Positions 25,268 to 33,941 of a stretch of DNA of 64,000 bases are shown here, piece after piece. A program made the translations under genes and the position numbers. The notes under the pieces are model-generated. The model had not been told where the DNA came from, did no database searches, and saw only the letters and a program-made list of their open reading frames with translations. Origin of the DNA: Anaerolineae bacterium (GTDB lineage: Bacteria > Chloroflexota > Anaerolineae > UBA4142 > SHND01); contig JADZCJ010000055.1 in NCBI GenBank assembly GCA_020851635.1, forward strand, positions 48,794 through 112,793, in the 5' to 3' direction. Position 1 is the first letter of the stretch, and every line of letters begins with the position of its first letter.

Positions 25268-25274
25268 TTCTATT

Positions 25275-25691
25275 ATGCTTCCCGAGCTCAAAAAACTTGG
25301 TATCGTCCCCGGTCAGAAAATCCTGGTCCATCGCGCGCCCAAAGCGTTTACACAGGAATTGCGCGATCAGTCTCTGCCCGATACGCTGATTTCGACACGC
25401 CTTACGCAGGGCACGGCGTATGATTTGATTTTTCATTTTACCGCGCCCGACGAAGACCTTGACGTATTTTTCAATGCCATCCAGAAATCGCTTGATCCAA
25501 AGGGCGCGTTGTGGGTGATCATGCCAAAACAAAAACAAGCCAGGGCGTTGGGGTATTTGTATGACGGGGACCGTCTGGTTGCCTCTGCGCTGAAAACAAC
25601 ACTCGTAGACAACAAAACTCTCACCTTTTCGCCCGAAGAATACGGGACGCGCTTTGTGATCCGCAAAGAATACAGAGAATCTCGCGCATGA
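25275..25691 (+). CDS. DUF3052-like protein
   Basis: This 138-residue soluble protein begins LKKLGIVPGQKILVHRAP and has YDLIFHFTAPDEDLDVFF and PKGALWVIMPKQ. The arrangement is that of a degenerate methyltransferase-like Rossmann domain as in DUF3052. No cofactor motif is evident. It starts seven bases after the dehydratase stop, and its stop overlaps the next start by four bases (ATGA), so the genes are translationally coupled. Confidence 0.65.
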   Translation: MLPELKKLGIVPGQKILVHRAPKAFTQELRDQSLPDTLISTRLTQGTAYDLIFHFTAPDEDLDVFFNAIQKSLDPKGALWVIMPKQKQARALGYLYDGDRLVASALKTTLVDNKTLTFSPEEYGTRFVIRKEYRESRA

Positions 25692-26623
25692 AAGCTTTTG
25701 TCACCGGCGCAACCGGCGTTTTGGGACAACCGACTGTTCGTTTGCTCGTCGCACGCGGGCATCAGGTTACTGCACTGGCGCGAAACGAGAGGAGCGCGCG
25801 GCTTGTCACCGAGATGGGCGCGACGCCGCTGCCCGGCGATCTGTTTGACCCCCACCTGATGCGTCTCGCCGTACATGGAGCAGACAGCGTGCTGCATCTC
25901 GCTACGGCGATACCGAAAAAACCCACAACGAACGCGGGCGACTGGGAGATGAACGACCGTATCCGTCGCGATGGCACACGCAATTTGCTGAATGCGGCGC
26001 AGGACCACAAGCTGCATTCCTTTGTCGCGCAGAGCATCACGTTTCTTTACGGTGACACGCGCGGCGAATGGAAACGCGAACAAGACCCCCTGCCGCGTAA
26101 GGTGTCGCCGGCGCTCAAATCCGCCGTCGAGATGGAAGCCAACGCGCTCGCCGAATACAAGATCAACTCGACTCCGGTCGTGATCTTGCGCGGCGCCTCG
26201 TTCTATGGACCCACGGCATACAGCACCCGCGCGATGCTTGATGCGATCAGGGAGCGACGGTTCCCCGTCGTCGGCTCGGGCAGCCAATACTGGCATTGGA
26301 TCTATGTAGACGACATGGCGCGCGCCTGCGTCGTCGCGGCAGAACATCCCGCGCCCGGCGAAATTTTCAACGTCGCCGACGATTGGCCCTTTCATGCGGC
26401 GGACGGTATCAATTATATTGCCGCCCAGTTGAACGCCCCCGCCCCATTCAAAATGACTTCTCTCGTCGCCCAAGCATTGGGGAGCAGCTCTGCATCCTTT
26501 TACGCGCAGAGCGCCCGCTTCCGCACCGACAAAATAAAAAAAATGCTCGGCTGGACACCCAAATATCCGACCTATCGCGAGGGCTTGGCTGAGATATTTC
26601 GTCAGCTGGGCAAACGCGTATAG
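25688..26623 (+). CDS. NAD-dependent epimerase/dehydratase (extended SDR)
   Basis: This 311-residue Rossmann protein has FVTGATGVLGQPTVRLL (4-20) as its dinucleotide motif, SVLHLATAIPK near residue 62, SITFLYGDTRG carrying the candidate Tyr near 121, and WIYVDDMARACVVA (about 204). The Lys four residues after the Tyr is not clearly present, so the catalytic pair may be altered or the protein may act as a binding or atypical SDR. The substrate is probably a nucleotide sugar or related carbonyl, by inference only. It follows the DUF3052 gene with an ATGA overlap. Confidence 0.8.
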   Translation: MKAFVTGATGVLGQPTVRLLVARGHQVTALARNERSARLVTEMGATPLPGDLFDPHLMRLAVHGADSVLHLATAIPKKPTTNAGDWEMNDRIRRDGTRNLLNAAQDHKLHSFVAQSITFLYGDTRGEWKREQDPLPRKVSPALKSAVEMEANALAEYKINSTPVVILRGASFYGPTAYSTRAMLDAIRERRFPVVGSGSQYWHWIYVDDMARACVVAAEHPAPGEIFNVADDWPFHAADGINYIAAQLNAPAPFKMTSLVAQALGSSSASFYAQSARFRTDKIKKMLGWTPKYPTYREGLAEIFRQLGKRV

Positions 26624-26662
26624 AAAAGAGATCCGCGACGAGTCTCGGCTCGCTTGATTCAT

Positions 26663-27424
26663 ATGGCTATTCATCTCGGCACTCAGGGCTGGTCATACAA
26701 GAGCTGGGACGGCGTATTTTACCCACAGGGCACGCCGCCCGGTTCGTATCTCGCCTATTATGCGACACGATTCAAGGCGATTGAAATTGATTCGTCGTTC
26801 TATGGCACGCCGCGCGCAGCGTATCTTGCCAAGTGGGACCGCGACACGCCCGCCGATTTTCGCTTCGCCGCAAAATTCCCGAAACTGATCACGCACGAGA
26901 AAATGCTCGTGGACACGCAGGACGACGCCCGCTATTTTCTCGGCGGCATGAGCGCGCTGGGCGCAAAACTGGGACCGCTGTGCTTGCAGTTTTCATACGA
27001 GTTCAAGCCCACAAGCAAGGATTTGCTGGACGAATTTTTGGGCGCGCTGCCGACGGAATTTCGCTATGCCGTCGAGATCCGCAATCGCGGCTGGCTCAAG
27101 GACTGGTTTTTTGACCTGTTGCGCAAGCACCGCGCCGCGCTCGTGCTGGTGGACCGTGTCTCGATGCCCAAACTGCAGGAGCTGACAACCGATTTCACCT
27201 ATGTCCGTTGGCTCGGCAATCGCAAGGACGTGCCCGACGACGAATACACCCATGTGCGTATCCCGCGCGACAAGGAACTGGACGAGTGGGCGGACACGAT
27301 TCGGGAAATGCACGAACGCGACGTCGAGGTTTGGGGGTTTGCCAATAACCACTATATGGGACACTCGCCCGCCACCCTGCGCGAGATTCAAGCTCGTTTG
27401 AAGCAAAGAGGAATCGAAGCATAG
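26663..27424 (+). CDS. DUF72 family protein (YecE-like)
   Basis: This 253-residue protein of the DUF72/YecE family begins IHLGTQGWSYKSWDGVFYP. It contains FRFAAKFPKLITHEK, LGPLCLQFSYEFKP and YVRWLGNRKD, as expected of this TIM-barrel-like family. Members are distantly related to endonuclease IV-like barrels, but their function is not known. The ATG at 26663 is preferred because similarity begins there. Endonuclease III lies 21 bases downstream on the same strand. Confidence 0.87.
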   Translation: MAIHLGTQGWSYKSWDGVFYPQGTPPGSYLAYYATRFKAIEIDSSFYGTPRAAYLAKWDRDTPADFRFAAKFPKLITHEKMLVDTQDDARYFLGGMSALGAKLGPLCLQFSYEFKPTSKDLLDEFLGALPTEFRYAVEIRNRGWLKDWFFDLLRKHRAALVLVDRVSMPKLQELTTDFTYVRWLGNRKDVPDDEYTHVRIPRDKELDEWADTIREMHERDVEVWGFANNHYMGHSPATLREIQARLKQRGIEA

Positions 27425-27437
27425 GACAAATTTGTCC
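27424..27437. promoter_or_regulatory. Palindrome between DUF72 and nth
   Basis: Perfect 14-bp palindrome GGACAAATTTGTCC located just before the nth start. Possibly an operator; a related but differently spaced palindrome lies at 52030-52043. Confidence 0.35.
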
Positions 27438-27445
27438 CACTTGCC

Positions 27446-28102
27446 ATGACCAACGCTGACCTGCCCGACGCCTTTCGCCGTCTGCGCGCCGCCGCCAAAC
27501 ATTGGGCGGCGCCCATGATCTATGACATGGCGCAGAAAAAGAGGTCGCCTTTCGAGATACTGATTGCTTCGCTTCTCAGCGCGCGCACGCTCGACACTGT
27601 GACGATACAGGTCTATCCCGAACTGTTCAAGCGCGCAGACACCCCTCAAAAAATGCTCGCCGTGCCCGAAGCCGAGATCGAACGCATCATCCACCGCGTC
27701 GCATTCAGCGCGACCAAAGCCAAACAGATTCTCGCCATCTCGAGAATCCTGCTGGAAAAATACGACGGCAAGGTGCCTCAAACACTCGACGAGCTCGACG
27801 AGCTGCCCGGCGTCGGGCGCAAAATTGCCAACCTCACGCTGACCGAAGCTTTTGGCAAACCGGGCATCACGGTTGATGTCCATGTCCATCGCATCGTCAA
27901 TCGCTGGGGCTATGTCAAAACAAAAACGCCCGACGAAACCGAAATGGTCCTGCGCGAAATCCTGCCGCCCAAATACTGGATCGAGATCAACGGACTGCTC
28001 GTCGCATTAGGACAAAACATCTGTCGCCCCATCACACCGATTTGCTCGCAATGTCCCGTGTTCGAGTACTGCGCACGCGTCGGCGTGACAAAATCCCGGT
28101 AG
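27446..28102 (+). CDS. nth: Endonuclease III (DNA glycosylase/AP lyase)
   Basis: This 218-residue bifunctional base-excision-repair enzyme removes oxidised pyrimidines. The helix-hairpin-helix LPGVGRKIAN holds the catalytic Lys (about 126) and VDVHVHR the catalytic Asp (about 144). The Fe-S loop has Cys in the pattern C-x6-C-x2-C-x5-C (CRPITPICSQCPVFEYC), so the [4Fe-4S] cluster site is intact. Length is typical. It is on the same strand as, and close to, the DUF72 gene. Confidence 0.95.
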   Translation: MTNADLPDAFRRLRAAAKHWAAPMIYDMAQKKRSPFEILIASLLSARTLDTVTIQVYPELFKRADTPQKMLAVPEAEIERIIHRVAFSATKAKQILAISRILLEKYDGKVPQTLDELDELPGVGRKIANLTLTEAFGKPGITVDVHVHRIVNRWGYVKTKTPDETEMVLREILPPKYWIEINGLLVALGQNICRPITPICSQCPVFEYCARVGVTKSR

Positions 28103-28203
28103 GACGAATGCCGCGTTTGTTCCCAACCAATCTGTCATACCCAAAATCTCGGTGTTTGACAGCGCTCCCCTTTATTGCTCGCGGCTCCAAACAAGGAAGA
28201 AAA

Positions 28204-29277
28204 ATGAAACTGTATTCCATGCTCTTTTTTGTAGCGCTCGCAGCTATACTGATTGTGGGCTGTGGCGGCGCCACCCCCACCCCCACACCAACCCCTGCCC
28301 CAACCGCCGCGCCGACCGATACGCCCACCCCTGTCCCACCGACCGCGACCCGTCCGTCACCCACCGCAACCCGCGCGGACGTTCTGCCCTCCGCCATCGC
28401 CTTTGCGCTCAACAAGACTCAAAACGCGCGCAGTATGCAGTTTGATTTTGAATCGGCGGTGAGGGTCACAAAGGACGGCGAGACCAACAAGGTTCCGGGA
28501 CTCGCCATCAAAGGCGCGGACAGCACCCTCAACCGCAATGTCATCATCAGCGGCACAACATCAGACACCAACGAATTTATTACCTATGATGTGATTGTGT
28601 TTGGCGAACAGGTCTTTATCAAGGGGCTGGTGGGCGTGCCGGGAATTGACGCGGAGCAGTGGTATGAATTGCCCGAGCCACAGCAGGCGGGCGTGCGACG
28701 TCTGCCGACCGCGCGCGGGCTGATTGCCAGCTTTGATCCTGCCGAGATGGGGCGAGCCGAGTTTCAAGCGTCGGGGAGCGAGGAACTGGACGGGGAAAAA
28801 TGCACGGTCTGGACCGCGCAAAAAGCAGAATTTGCCCAACAGCTGATCGGTGTGACCGAGGCAAGCGACCTGAAAAAACAGTTAGGCGAAGTGGATTCAA
28901 GCGAGTTTCAAGTCTGGACGTGCGCGGATGGGTTTATTCATCAAATACGCGGGCAGGTGAGTGGACACGCCGCGGAAAATGCCGCCAACACGGCAATCGT
29001 CACGCTCAAATTCCTGATGAGCGCCTTTGATGCGGCAGTGGATATCGAGGCGCCGCCCGATGCGCAACCTTTCCCCGCGCCGCCCTCACAACCCCAGCCG
29101 ACGGCAGCGCCAACCGTCTCTGAAGCGCCGCCAACCGAGCCGTCAGCCGACACGAACGAGCCGACAAATGAGCCAACCGAGCCGTCAGCCGACGCGAACG
29201 AGCCGACAAATGAGCCAACCGAACCGTCAGCCGACGCGAATGAAACGGCAACACCCGAAGCATCCCCAATCCCCTGA
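28204..29277 (+). CDS. LppX/LprG-like lipoprotein with repetitive C-terminal tail
   Basis: This 357-residue secreted lipoprotein has a signal helix ending ILIVGC (lipobox) and a Pro/Thr linker. Its central domain (about 60-280) contains QFDFESAVRVTKDG, YDVIVFGEQVFIKG and a beta-rich pattern compatible with LppX/LprAFG-type lipid carriers; that assignment is tentative. The C-terminus is a tandem 14-residue repeat (EPSADxNEPTNEPT) plus short Thr/Pro ends. The ATG at 28204 has AAGGAAG upstream. A strong terminator follows directly. Confidence 0.7.
   Translation: MKLYSMLFFVALAAILIVGCGGATPTPTPTPAPTAAPTDTPTPVPPTATRPSPTATRADVLPSAIAFALNKTQNARSMQFDFESAVRVTKDGETNKVPGLAIKGADSTLNRNVIISGTTSDTNEFITYDVIVFGEQVFIKGLVGVPGIDAEQWYELPEPQQAGVRRLPTARGLIASFDPAEMGRAEFQASGSEELDGEKCTVWTAQKAEFAQQLIGVTEASDLKKQLGEVDSSEFQVWTCADGFIHQIRGQVSGHAAENAANTAIVTLKFLMSAFDAAVDIEAPPDAQPFPAPPSQPQPTAAPTVSEAPPTEPSADTNEPTNEPTEPSADANEPTNEPTEPSADANETATPEASPIP
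29137..29243 (+). repeat. 42-bp tandem repeat inside the lipoprotein gene
   Basis: Two full and one partial 42-bp units encode EPSADxNEPTNEPT; the units differ by only one or two bases, so the copy number could vary between strains. Confidence 0.8.
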
Positions 29278-29287
29278 TGTGTCGGAA

Positions 29288-29327
29288 AACAAGAAACGAG
29301 CGCAGTATTTTGCGCTCGTTTCTTGTT
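29288..29327. terminator. Bidirectional terminator between lipoprotein and MoaD-MoaE genes
   Basis: A 17-bp perfect stem (arm AACAAGAAACGAGCGCA) with a six-base loop and T-rich ends. It lies between convergent genes and overlaps the MoaD-MoaE stop. Confidence 0.9.
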
Positions 29328-30234
29328 ACACACTCTCGACATCCGTCCTGATCTCTCCAACGTCTGCCGCGACGCTCGTCGTCACAAATTCGCTTTCCTG
29401 TCGCGCCACGGTTCTGTCCGCATGCGCCGCGTCCACCTCACCGGCGGTCGGACCTTCCACCCAATAGTCCGTATCCGACGCAAATTCTTTTTTCCATACG
29501 GGCAGAACCACTTTGAGTCGTTCGATGGCATAGCGGCACGCGCTGAACGCTTGAGCGCGGTGCGGCGCAGAGACGGCAATCATCACCGACGCTTGCCCAA
29601 TCTGCAAACGTCCCACGCGGTGCGCGAGGGCGATGCGCGCATCATTCCAACGTTCCTGCGCTTCCGCCCCAATTTGCGCCAACATACGTTCCGCCAGCTC
29701 CGGATACGCTTCATATTCCAGATACTGCACGGTCCTGTCATTGGCATTGTCGCGCACAACGCCGACAAACGTCACAATAGCGCCCGCGCCCGCATGAGAC
29801 ACGCGCGCCACAAGCGCATCCAACGACAACACCTCACCCGTAATCACAAAATCGCGCTCCAGGAGCTCGGGACTCGGTCGCGCGGCGCCGCGCCGATTGC
29901 CTCGCGCCGTTCGCTTGGGCTTGTGCGGCGTCTTTTTGACGGGCTTGCGCGGCGCCGCCTTTTTTCCGACAGCGCGTTTGGGTGCGCCGGCGCCGCCGCT
30001 CACCGGCGGCAAAAACCCCACTTCCTCCCCGCCGTTCAGCACCGTTTCCGGCTTGGCGAGCCGTTGATTCACCGAAAACGCCGCGCGAATATTTGCCACG
30101 CGCGGATTTTTGGCGTTGGCGGTATAGTGGTCCCATAATTCCTGCACCGTGGTGCCGGGTTCGATTTCGCGCCAGTCTTCTTTGAGTCCGATATATTCAC
30201 GAAAGATGGCAAAAAATTTGACGTGGACCTGCAT
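29326..30234 (-). CDS. Molybdopterin synthase, MoaD-MoaE fusion
   Basis: The protein inserts the dithiolene sulfurs into precursor Z to make molybdopterin. Residues 1-81 are MoaD, a ubiquitin-like sulfur carrier ending FLPPVSGG; the Gly-Gly (80-81) is normally the C-terminus that is thiocarboxylated. Here it continues into a Lys/Arg/Pro-rich linker (82-122) and a complete MoaE domain (about 125-280) with AIVTFVGVVRDN and the active-site lysines in ERLK and WKKEFA. A fused MoaX in Mycobacterium tuberculosis is known to be cleaved after its GG. The basic linker may be the cleavage site here, by inference. Confidence 0.9.
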   Translation of the reverse strand: MQVHVKFFAIFREYIGLKEDWREIEPGTTVQELWDHYTANAKNPRVANIRAAFSVNQRLAKPETVLNGGEEVGFLPPVSGGAGAPKRAVGKKAAPRKPVKKTPHKPKRTARGNRRGAARPSPELLERDFVITGEVLSLDALVARVSHAGAGAIVTFVGVVRDNANDRTVQYLEYEAYPELAERMLAQIGAEAQERWNDARIALAHRVGRLQIGQASVMIAVSAPHRAQAFSACRYAIERLKVVLPVWKKEFASDTDYWVEGPTAGEVDAAHADRTVARQESEFVTTSVAADVGEIRTDVESV

Positions 30235-30255
30235 GGTTATGCTCTCTATCTCTGC

Positions 30256-31380
30256 TCACAGCTGCGAGCTGTCACCTGACATCGGCAGTGGGGGCGGCTC
30301 ATCGGGCAGGGGCTCGAACAATTTGCGAAAGACAAACTGAAAAACCAGGCGGGCGGTGGCAATCACCGGCGCAGCAAGAAATATGCCAAGCACCCCGGCA
30401 AGACTCGCGCCGACGATGGTGCCTGCCAAAATCAATACAGGCGGCAGATTCACGCTTGCGCCCAGCACGTTCGGGACGACAATGTGGTTTTCCAGCTGTT
30501 GGATTCCAAAATAGACGAGAATGACAATCAAAGCAAAAAGCGTCGGGTCAATGTTCCAGTTTGTCGAACCCTGAAAAAAAGCGATCAGCACGGCGGGTAT
30601 CATTGCAATGATCGGACCGATGGTCGGCACCACTTCGAGAATCCCCGCCAAAAAGCCCAACAACAGCGCGTTCCGCACCCCCAAAATCATGAGCGCAATC
30701 GTGGTGATGACCCCGATAATCAGCGCGAGCAACACCTGCCCGCGCAAAAAGCCGGACCAGACCAGCTCCAGTTCGCCCGTGATGCGGTCGAAATCTTCAT
30801 GATAGGCAGGCGGCACAACCGCGCGGAGGCGTTCGAGAAATACGTCGGCGTCTTTGACCAGATAGAACGAAAGCACCAGCACAATAAAGACGTTCAACAA
30901 CGACGAAGCAGCCCCCGCCAGATAGCGCGGTGATTGTTCCAACAAGACGCTCACTTCTTCGCGCAGCTGCTGCGCCACCTGAACTGTTTGCAATCCGGAC
31001 GTCCAGTTGGCGAGCAAAGGAATTTGTCGGCTCGCATCCAGTAACCGCGCCACCAACCCGTCAAAATCTGCGACGAGGCCGCCGAATTGGCGCGCGAAAT
31101 TGGGCGTGACCAAAATTCCCAGCCCGATCAAAATCGCGACGAGGACGATATATGTCAGCGCCGCGGCGGCGATGCGCGGCAGTTTGAAACGGCGCTTGAG
31201 AAACGTGACAATCGGATTCAGCAGGTATGCGACGAGGACGGCGAGGACGAGGACGGGCAGGGTCTCGCGAATAAAATAGGCGAAAATCACGCCCGCGACG
31301 ACGAGTCCAATAACAACCCACCGCCGGACATCATACGTCCAGCGGTGGGGTAAAATGGGCGGTCCGGAGGATTCAGCCAT
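30256..31380 (-). CDS. AI-2E family membrane protein (PF01594)
   Basis: This 374-residue protein has about eight TM helices. VAYLLNPIVTFLKRRF (about 51-66) and the C-terminal block IQQLENHIVVPNVLGASVNL match AI-2E/YhhQ-type transporters, several of which are Na+/H+ antiporters or autoinducer exporters. The substrate here is unknown. The start codon is the ATG at 31380. It lies between the MoaD-MoaE and TerC genes, same strand, with about 20 bases on either side, so these may form one transcript. Confidence 0.88.
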   Translation of the reverse strand: MAESSGPPILPHRWTYDVRRWVVIGLVVAGVIFAYFIRETLPVLVLAVLVAYLLNPIVTFLKRRFKLPRIAAAALTYIVLVAILIGLGILVTPNFARQFGGLVADFDGLVARLLDASRQIPLLANWTSGLQTVQVAQQLREEVSVLLEQSPRYLAGAASSLLNVFIVLVLSFYLVKDADVFLERLRAVVPPAYHEDFDRITGELELVWSGFLRGQVLLALIIGVITTIALMILGVRNALLLGFLAGILEVVPTIGPIIAMIPAVLIAFFQGSTNWNIDPTLFALIVILVYFGIQQLENHIVVPNVLGASVNLPPVLILAGTIVGASLAGVLGIFLAAPVIATARLVFQFVFRKLFEPLPDEPPPLPMSGDSSQL

Positions 31381-31398
31381 CGCGAAAAGCCAACCGCG

Positions 31399-32373
31399 TT
31401 ACGATTCGTTGCTCTCTGACAGCTTGGCGAGCTGGCGCTCTTCTCGGCGCTGAACGACAATAGACGCCACAATCGAAACGGTCAGCGTAATCGCAATCAC
31501 GGCGAGCGAGACGGCAATCGGGATTTCGATATGGATGCCAAACACCGAAAAGACCCCGACCAGCATTTTCACGCCGATAAAGCCCAATACGAACGACAAC
31601 CCAATTTTGAGATAGCGGAATGAGCCAACCACCCCCGCCAGCAAAAAATAGAGCGCGCGCAGCCCGAGGATGGCAAAGACGTTGGACGTAAACACAATGA
31701 ACGGGTCCGTCGTAATGGCAAAGATCGCGGGAATCGAATCGAGCGCAAAGATCAGGTCCGTGGTTTCAACCACAAGCAGCACGATAAAGAGCGGCGTCGC
31801 CATCAGGACGCCGGCATTGCGCGTAAAGAAATGCTCGCCGTGAAATTCCTTGCTCACCGGCATAATGCGGCGGAACAGATTGACGATGGGGTTCTTTTCC
31901 GGCTGAATGCCCGATTCGTCCTGCGTAGCCAATTTGTACGCGGTCAAGATCAGGAACGCGCCAAAGACATACAGAATCCACTCAAATTGATGAATCAGCG
32001 CCGCGCCCACAAAAATCAACGCGCCGCGCAAAATGAGCGCGCCGAGAATCCCCAGAAACAATACACGGTGCTGATATTTTGCGGGGACCTGAAAATAGGC
32101 AAAGATCACCACAAAGACAAAAATGTTGTCAACCGACAACGCCTTTTCGATCAAATACCCCGTGAAGAATTCAAGCCCGGCAGTTACGCCGCGTTCGTAA
32201 AAAACAAAAGCGTTAAAGGCGAGCGAGATCCCAATCCAAAACATGCTCGTCCAAAACGCTTCTTTGGTTTTGATTTCATGCGGATTGCGGTTAAAGACGA
32301 AAAGGTCAAGACATAATAGGAATATGATCAGCCCGCTAAAAGCTGCCCACATCGCGGGACCATCGAGAATCAT
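31399..32373 (-). CDS. TerC family membrane protein
   Basis: This 324-residue membrane protein has about nine TM helices. Family landmarks are IEKALSVDNIFVFVVIF (about 73-89) and VVETTDLIFALDSIPAIFA (about 200-218), with the acidic metal-binding residues (D, N, E, D) in TM segments. TerC/Alx proteins export manganese and other divalent ions or load secreted metalloproteins. The ATG at 32373 has AGGAG eight bases upstream. The roughly 300-base leader was searched for a manganese riboswitch without convincing result. Confidence 0.9.
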   Translation of the reverse strand: MILDGPAMWAAFSGLIIFLLCLDLFVFNRNPHEIKTKEAFWTSMFWIGISLAFNAFVFYERGVTAGLEFFTGYLIEKALSVDNIFVFVVIFAYFQVPAKYQHRVLFLGILGALILRGALIFVGAALIHQFEWILYVFGAFLILTAYKLATQDESGIQPEKNPIVNLFRRIMPVSKEFHGEHFFTRNAGVLMATPLFIVLLVVETTDLIFALDSIPAIFAITTDPFIVFTSNVFAILGLRALYFLLAGVVGSFRYLKIGLSFVLGFIGVKMLVGVFSVFGIHIEIPIAVSLAVIAITLTVSIVASIVVQRREERQLAKLSESNES

Positions 32374-32715
32374 AGAACGAACTCCTGACAAAAGCTGCAG
32401 GTGAAGCAAGCGACTTGATGCTCGTAGAAAAAGCTCTGTACGCGCACGCGCGCTCGACCGTTGGTCAAGGGCGCTGGTTCTGCGTGTTGACAAAGCCGGG
32501 CGCGCAAAATGCGTGCGCCAAACAACCTATCTCTTTGTCTCGAGACATTGTTGGGTATTACGTCGCACAGTGCAGCTTGTTACAGCCGGCGCAAATCGTT
32601 ATCTGTGTTATTTTATCAGACCCGACAGGAATTGCAAGAGTTATTGCGATTTTGAGCGGGTCGCGCGCAAAATCTCCAACGCTTTTTTAATACTCTGTCG
32701 CCGTGCCCCACCCGC

Positions 32716-32820
32716 GCGTGCGTCATATTCTTGGTTTCGAGTAGGGCACGCTCACCGCAGCGTGCCGCACGGGGAACGAAACAGCGTTCGTTCCTTATCG
32801 TCCAAAATCGTGACACATAC
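32716..32820. repeat. Palindromic repeat family, copy 2
   Basis: Aligned with 15362-15462: shares GCACGCTC, CCGCAGCG, GGGAACGAAAC, GCGTTCGTTCC and CCAAAATCGTGAC in the same order, with mismatches at the ends. Central inverted repeat GGAACGAA-N6-TTCGTTCC is intact. Confidence 0.7.
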
Positions 32821-32836
32821 CCGCCTCATCCAATAT

Positions 32837-32865
32837 TTGCGGAAATGAGCGCGCCTTGCTATAAT
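32837..32865 (+). promoter_or_regulatory. Promoter of the rpsF-ssb-rpsR operon
   Basis: TTGCGG (32837-32842), 17-base spacer and TGC-TATAAT (32860-32865), giving a leader of about 130 bases that could carry an S6:S18-binding regulatory hairpin. Confidence 0.65.
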
Positions 32866-33001
32866 ACGCCTTGCTTTACCAACATAAATAGTTGCCCGGC
32901 GTTTGTTCGGGCAATCATCACCTTTTCGCTCTGCGCCTCGCACACAAGAACGCGGGCGCGTTTTTGTGCCGCGCAGAAGCCAACCCAGGGGAAGGAGTAT
33001 T

Positions 33002-33484
33002 TTGCCAAACTACGAATTGACCTACGTGCTGCGCCCGCTCGAAGAAACTAACTTTACCTCGACGAACGACCGCATCAACACAGTCCTCAAAAACGCCGGC
33101 GCAGAGATTGTTGCCCGCAACGATTGGGGCAGACGCCGCCTCGCTTATCCCATTCAAAAGACCACCGACGGATATTATACGACGCTCTATATCATCATGC
33201 CGGGCACGGCTGTGCGCGGCGTGGAACGCGCCTTGCAGCTCAACGACGATGTTTTGCGCTATCTCGTCGTCCGCGTGGATGAATTTCGTCTCCCCACGCC
33301 GCCGCCTGCTGCGCCGACTCCCGAACCGGCTGCGGCGCCTGCCGCGGCGGAGGAACCAGCCGCGCAAGCAGCAAATGAAACAACCAAACCCGCGGCTCAA
33401 ACAACCGCGCCTGCCGCCGCAGCTGATACAATCGAGGCAGCTCCTGTAGCGGTGTCCTCTACCGCAGCAACCGAAGGGAGTTAA
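33002..33484 (+). CDS. rpsF: 30S ribosomal protein S6 with long Ala/Pro-rich tail
   Basis: S6 binds 16S rRNA together with S18. The core (residues 1-100) is complete: YELTYVLRPL, NDWGRRRLAYPIQKTTDGYY and VVRVDEFRLP. The C-terminal 60 residues are low complexity, rich in Ala, Pro, Thr and Glu, far longer than the usual 95-130 residue protein. The start is a TTG at 33002, because GGAAGGAG lies just upstream and no ATG is near. It leads the typical rpsF-ssb-rpsR operon, with ssb starting two bases after its stop. Confidence 0.92.
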   Translation: MPNYELTYVLRPLEETNFTSTNDRINTVLKNAGAEIVARNDWGRRRLAYPIQKTTDGYYTTLYIIMPGTAVRGVERALQLNDDVLRYLVVRVDEFRLPTPPPAAPTPEPAAAPAAAEEPAAQAANETTKPAAQTTAPAAAADTIEAAPVAVSSTAATEGS

Positions 33485-33486
33485 TT

Positions 33487-33900
33487 ATGGTACGCGGTCT
33501 GAATAAAGCCATGATCATCGGAAATCTTGGGCGCGATCCCGAGATGCGTTACACTCCGAGCGGCAAGCCCGTGACTTCATTCAGCGTCGCCGTTTCGCGC
33601 AGCTATATGAAAGCAGAAGGCGAGCGCACCGAAGTAACGGACTGGTTTAACGTGGTCGCATGGGGTCGCCTGGCTGAAATTTGCAGCCAATACCTCACCA
33701 AGGGTTCCACCGTCTATGTCGAAGGGCGTCTCGAAACGCGCAGCTGGGAAGGCGACAATGGGCAAAAGCATTATCGCACCGAACTTGTCGCCAGTGATGT
33801 CAACATCCTCGAACGCAAAGGGCGTCCGGGAGATGACAGCAGCGCCATGGACAGTGCGCTCGGCGATATGGGCGCCTCGTCTGACGAACCTTCGATTTAA
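33487..33900 (+). CDS. ssb: Single-stranded DNA-binding protein
   Basis: This 137-residue OB-fold protein binds single-stranded DNA in replication and repair. NKAMIIGNLGRDPEMRYTPS, VTSFSVAVSR and WFNVVAWGRLAEI are the standard SSB motifs. The tail is short and ends DEPSI; the usual acidic DDDIPF tip is not seen, though DE-rich residues precede the end. Its position between rpsF and rpsR is typical. Confidence 0.95.
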   Translation: MVRGLNKAMIIGNLGRDPEMRYTPSGKPVTSFSVAVSRSYMKAEGERTEVTDWFNVVAWGRLAEICSQYLTKGSTVYVEGRLETRSWEGDNGQKHYRTELVASDVNILERKGRPGDDSSAMDSALGDMGASSDEPSI

Positions 33901-33941
33901 CCTCGTATTGCAGCGACTTTAAGGAGCAATTTACCTAAATC

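Larger units (their letters stand above)
32374..33001. other. Divergent intergenic region between terC and rpsF
   Basis: The 628 bases contain the terC leader (32374 to about 32640, no gene seen), one copy of the palindromic repeat family (about 32716-32820), the rpsF promoter (32837-32865) and the rpsF leader, which has hairpins TTGCCCG/CGGGCAA and one around GCACAcAAGAACGC. Confidence 0.6.

Noticed and set aside
32374..32640. Manganese (yybP-ykoY) riboswitch in the terC leader
   Set aside because: TerC genes often have one and GTCAACACG is present, but the GGGGAGUAG loop and pairing stems are missing.
15362..32820. CRISPR repeat units
   Set aside because: The two copies are 17 kb apart, have no regular spacers and are palindromic along their whole length; they are a dispersed repeat.
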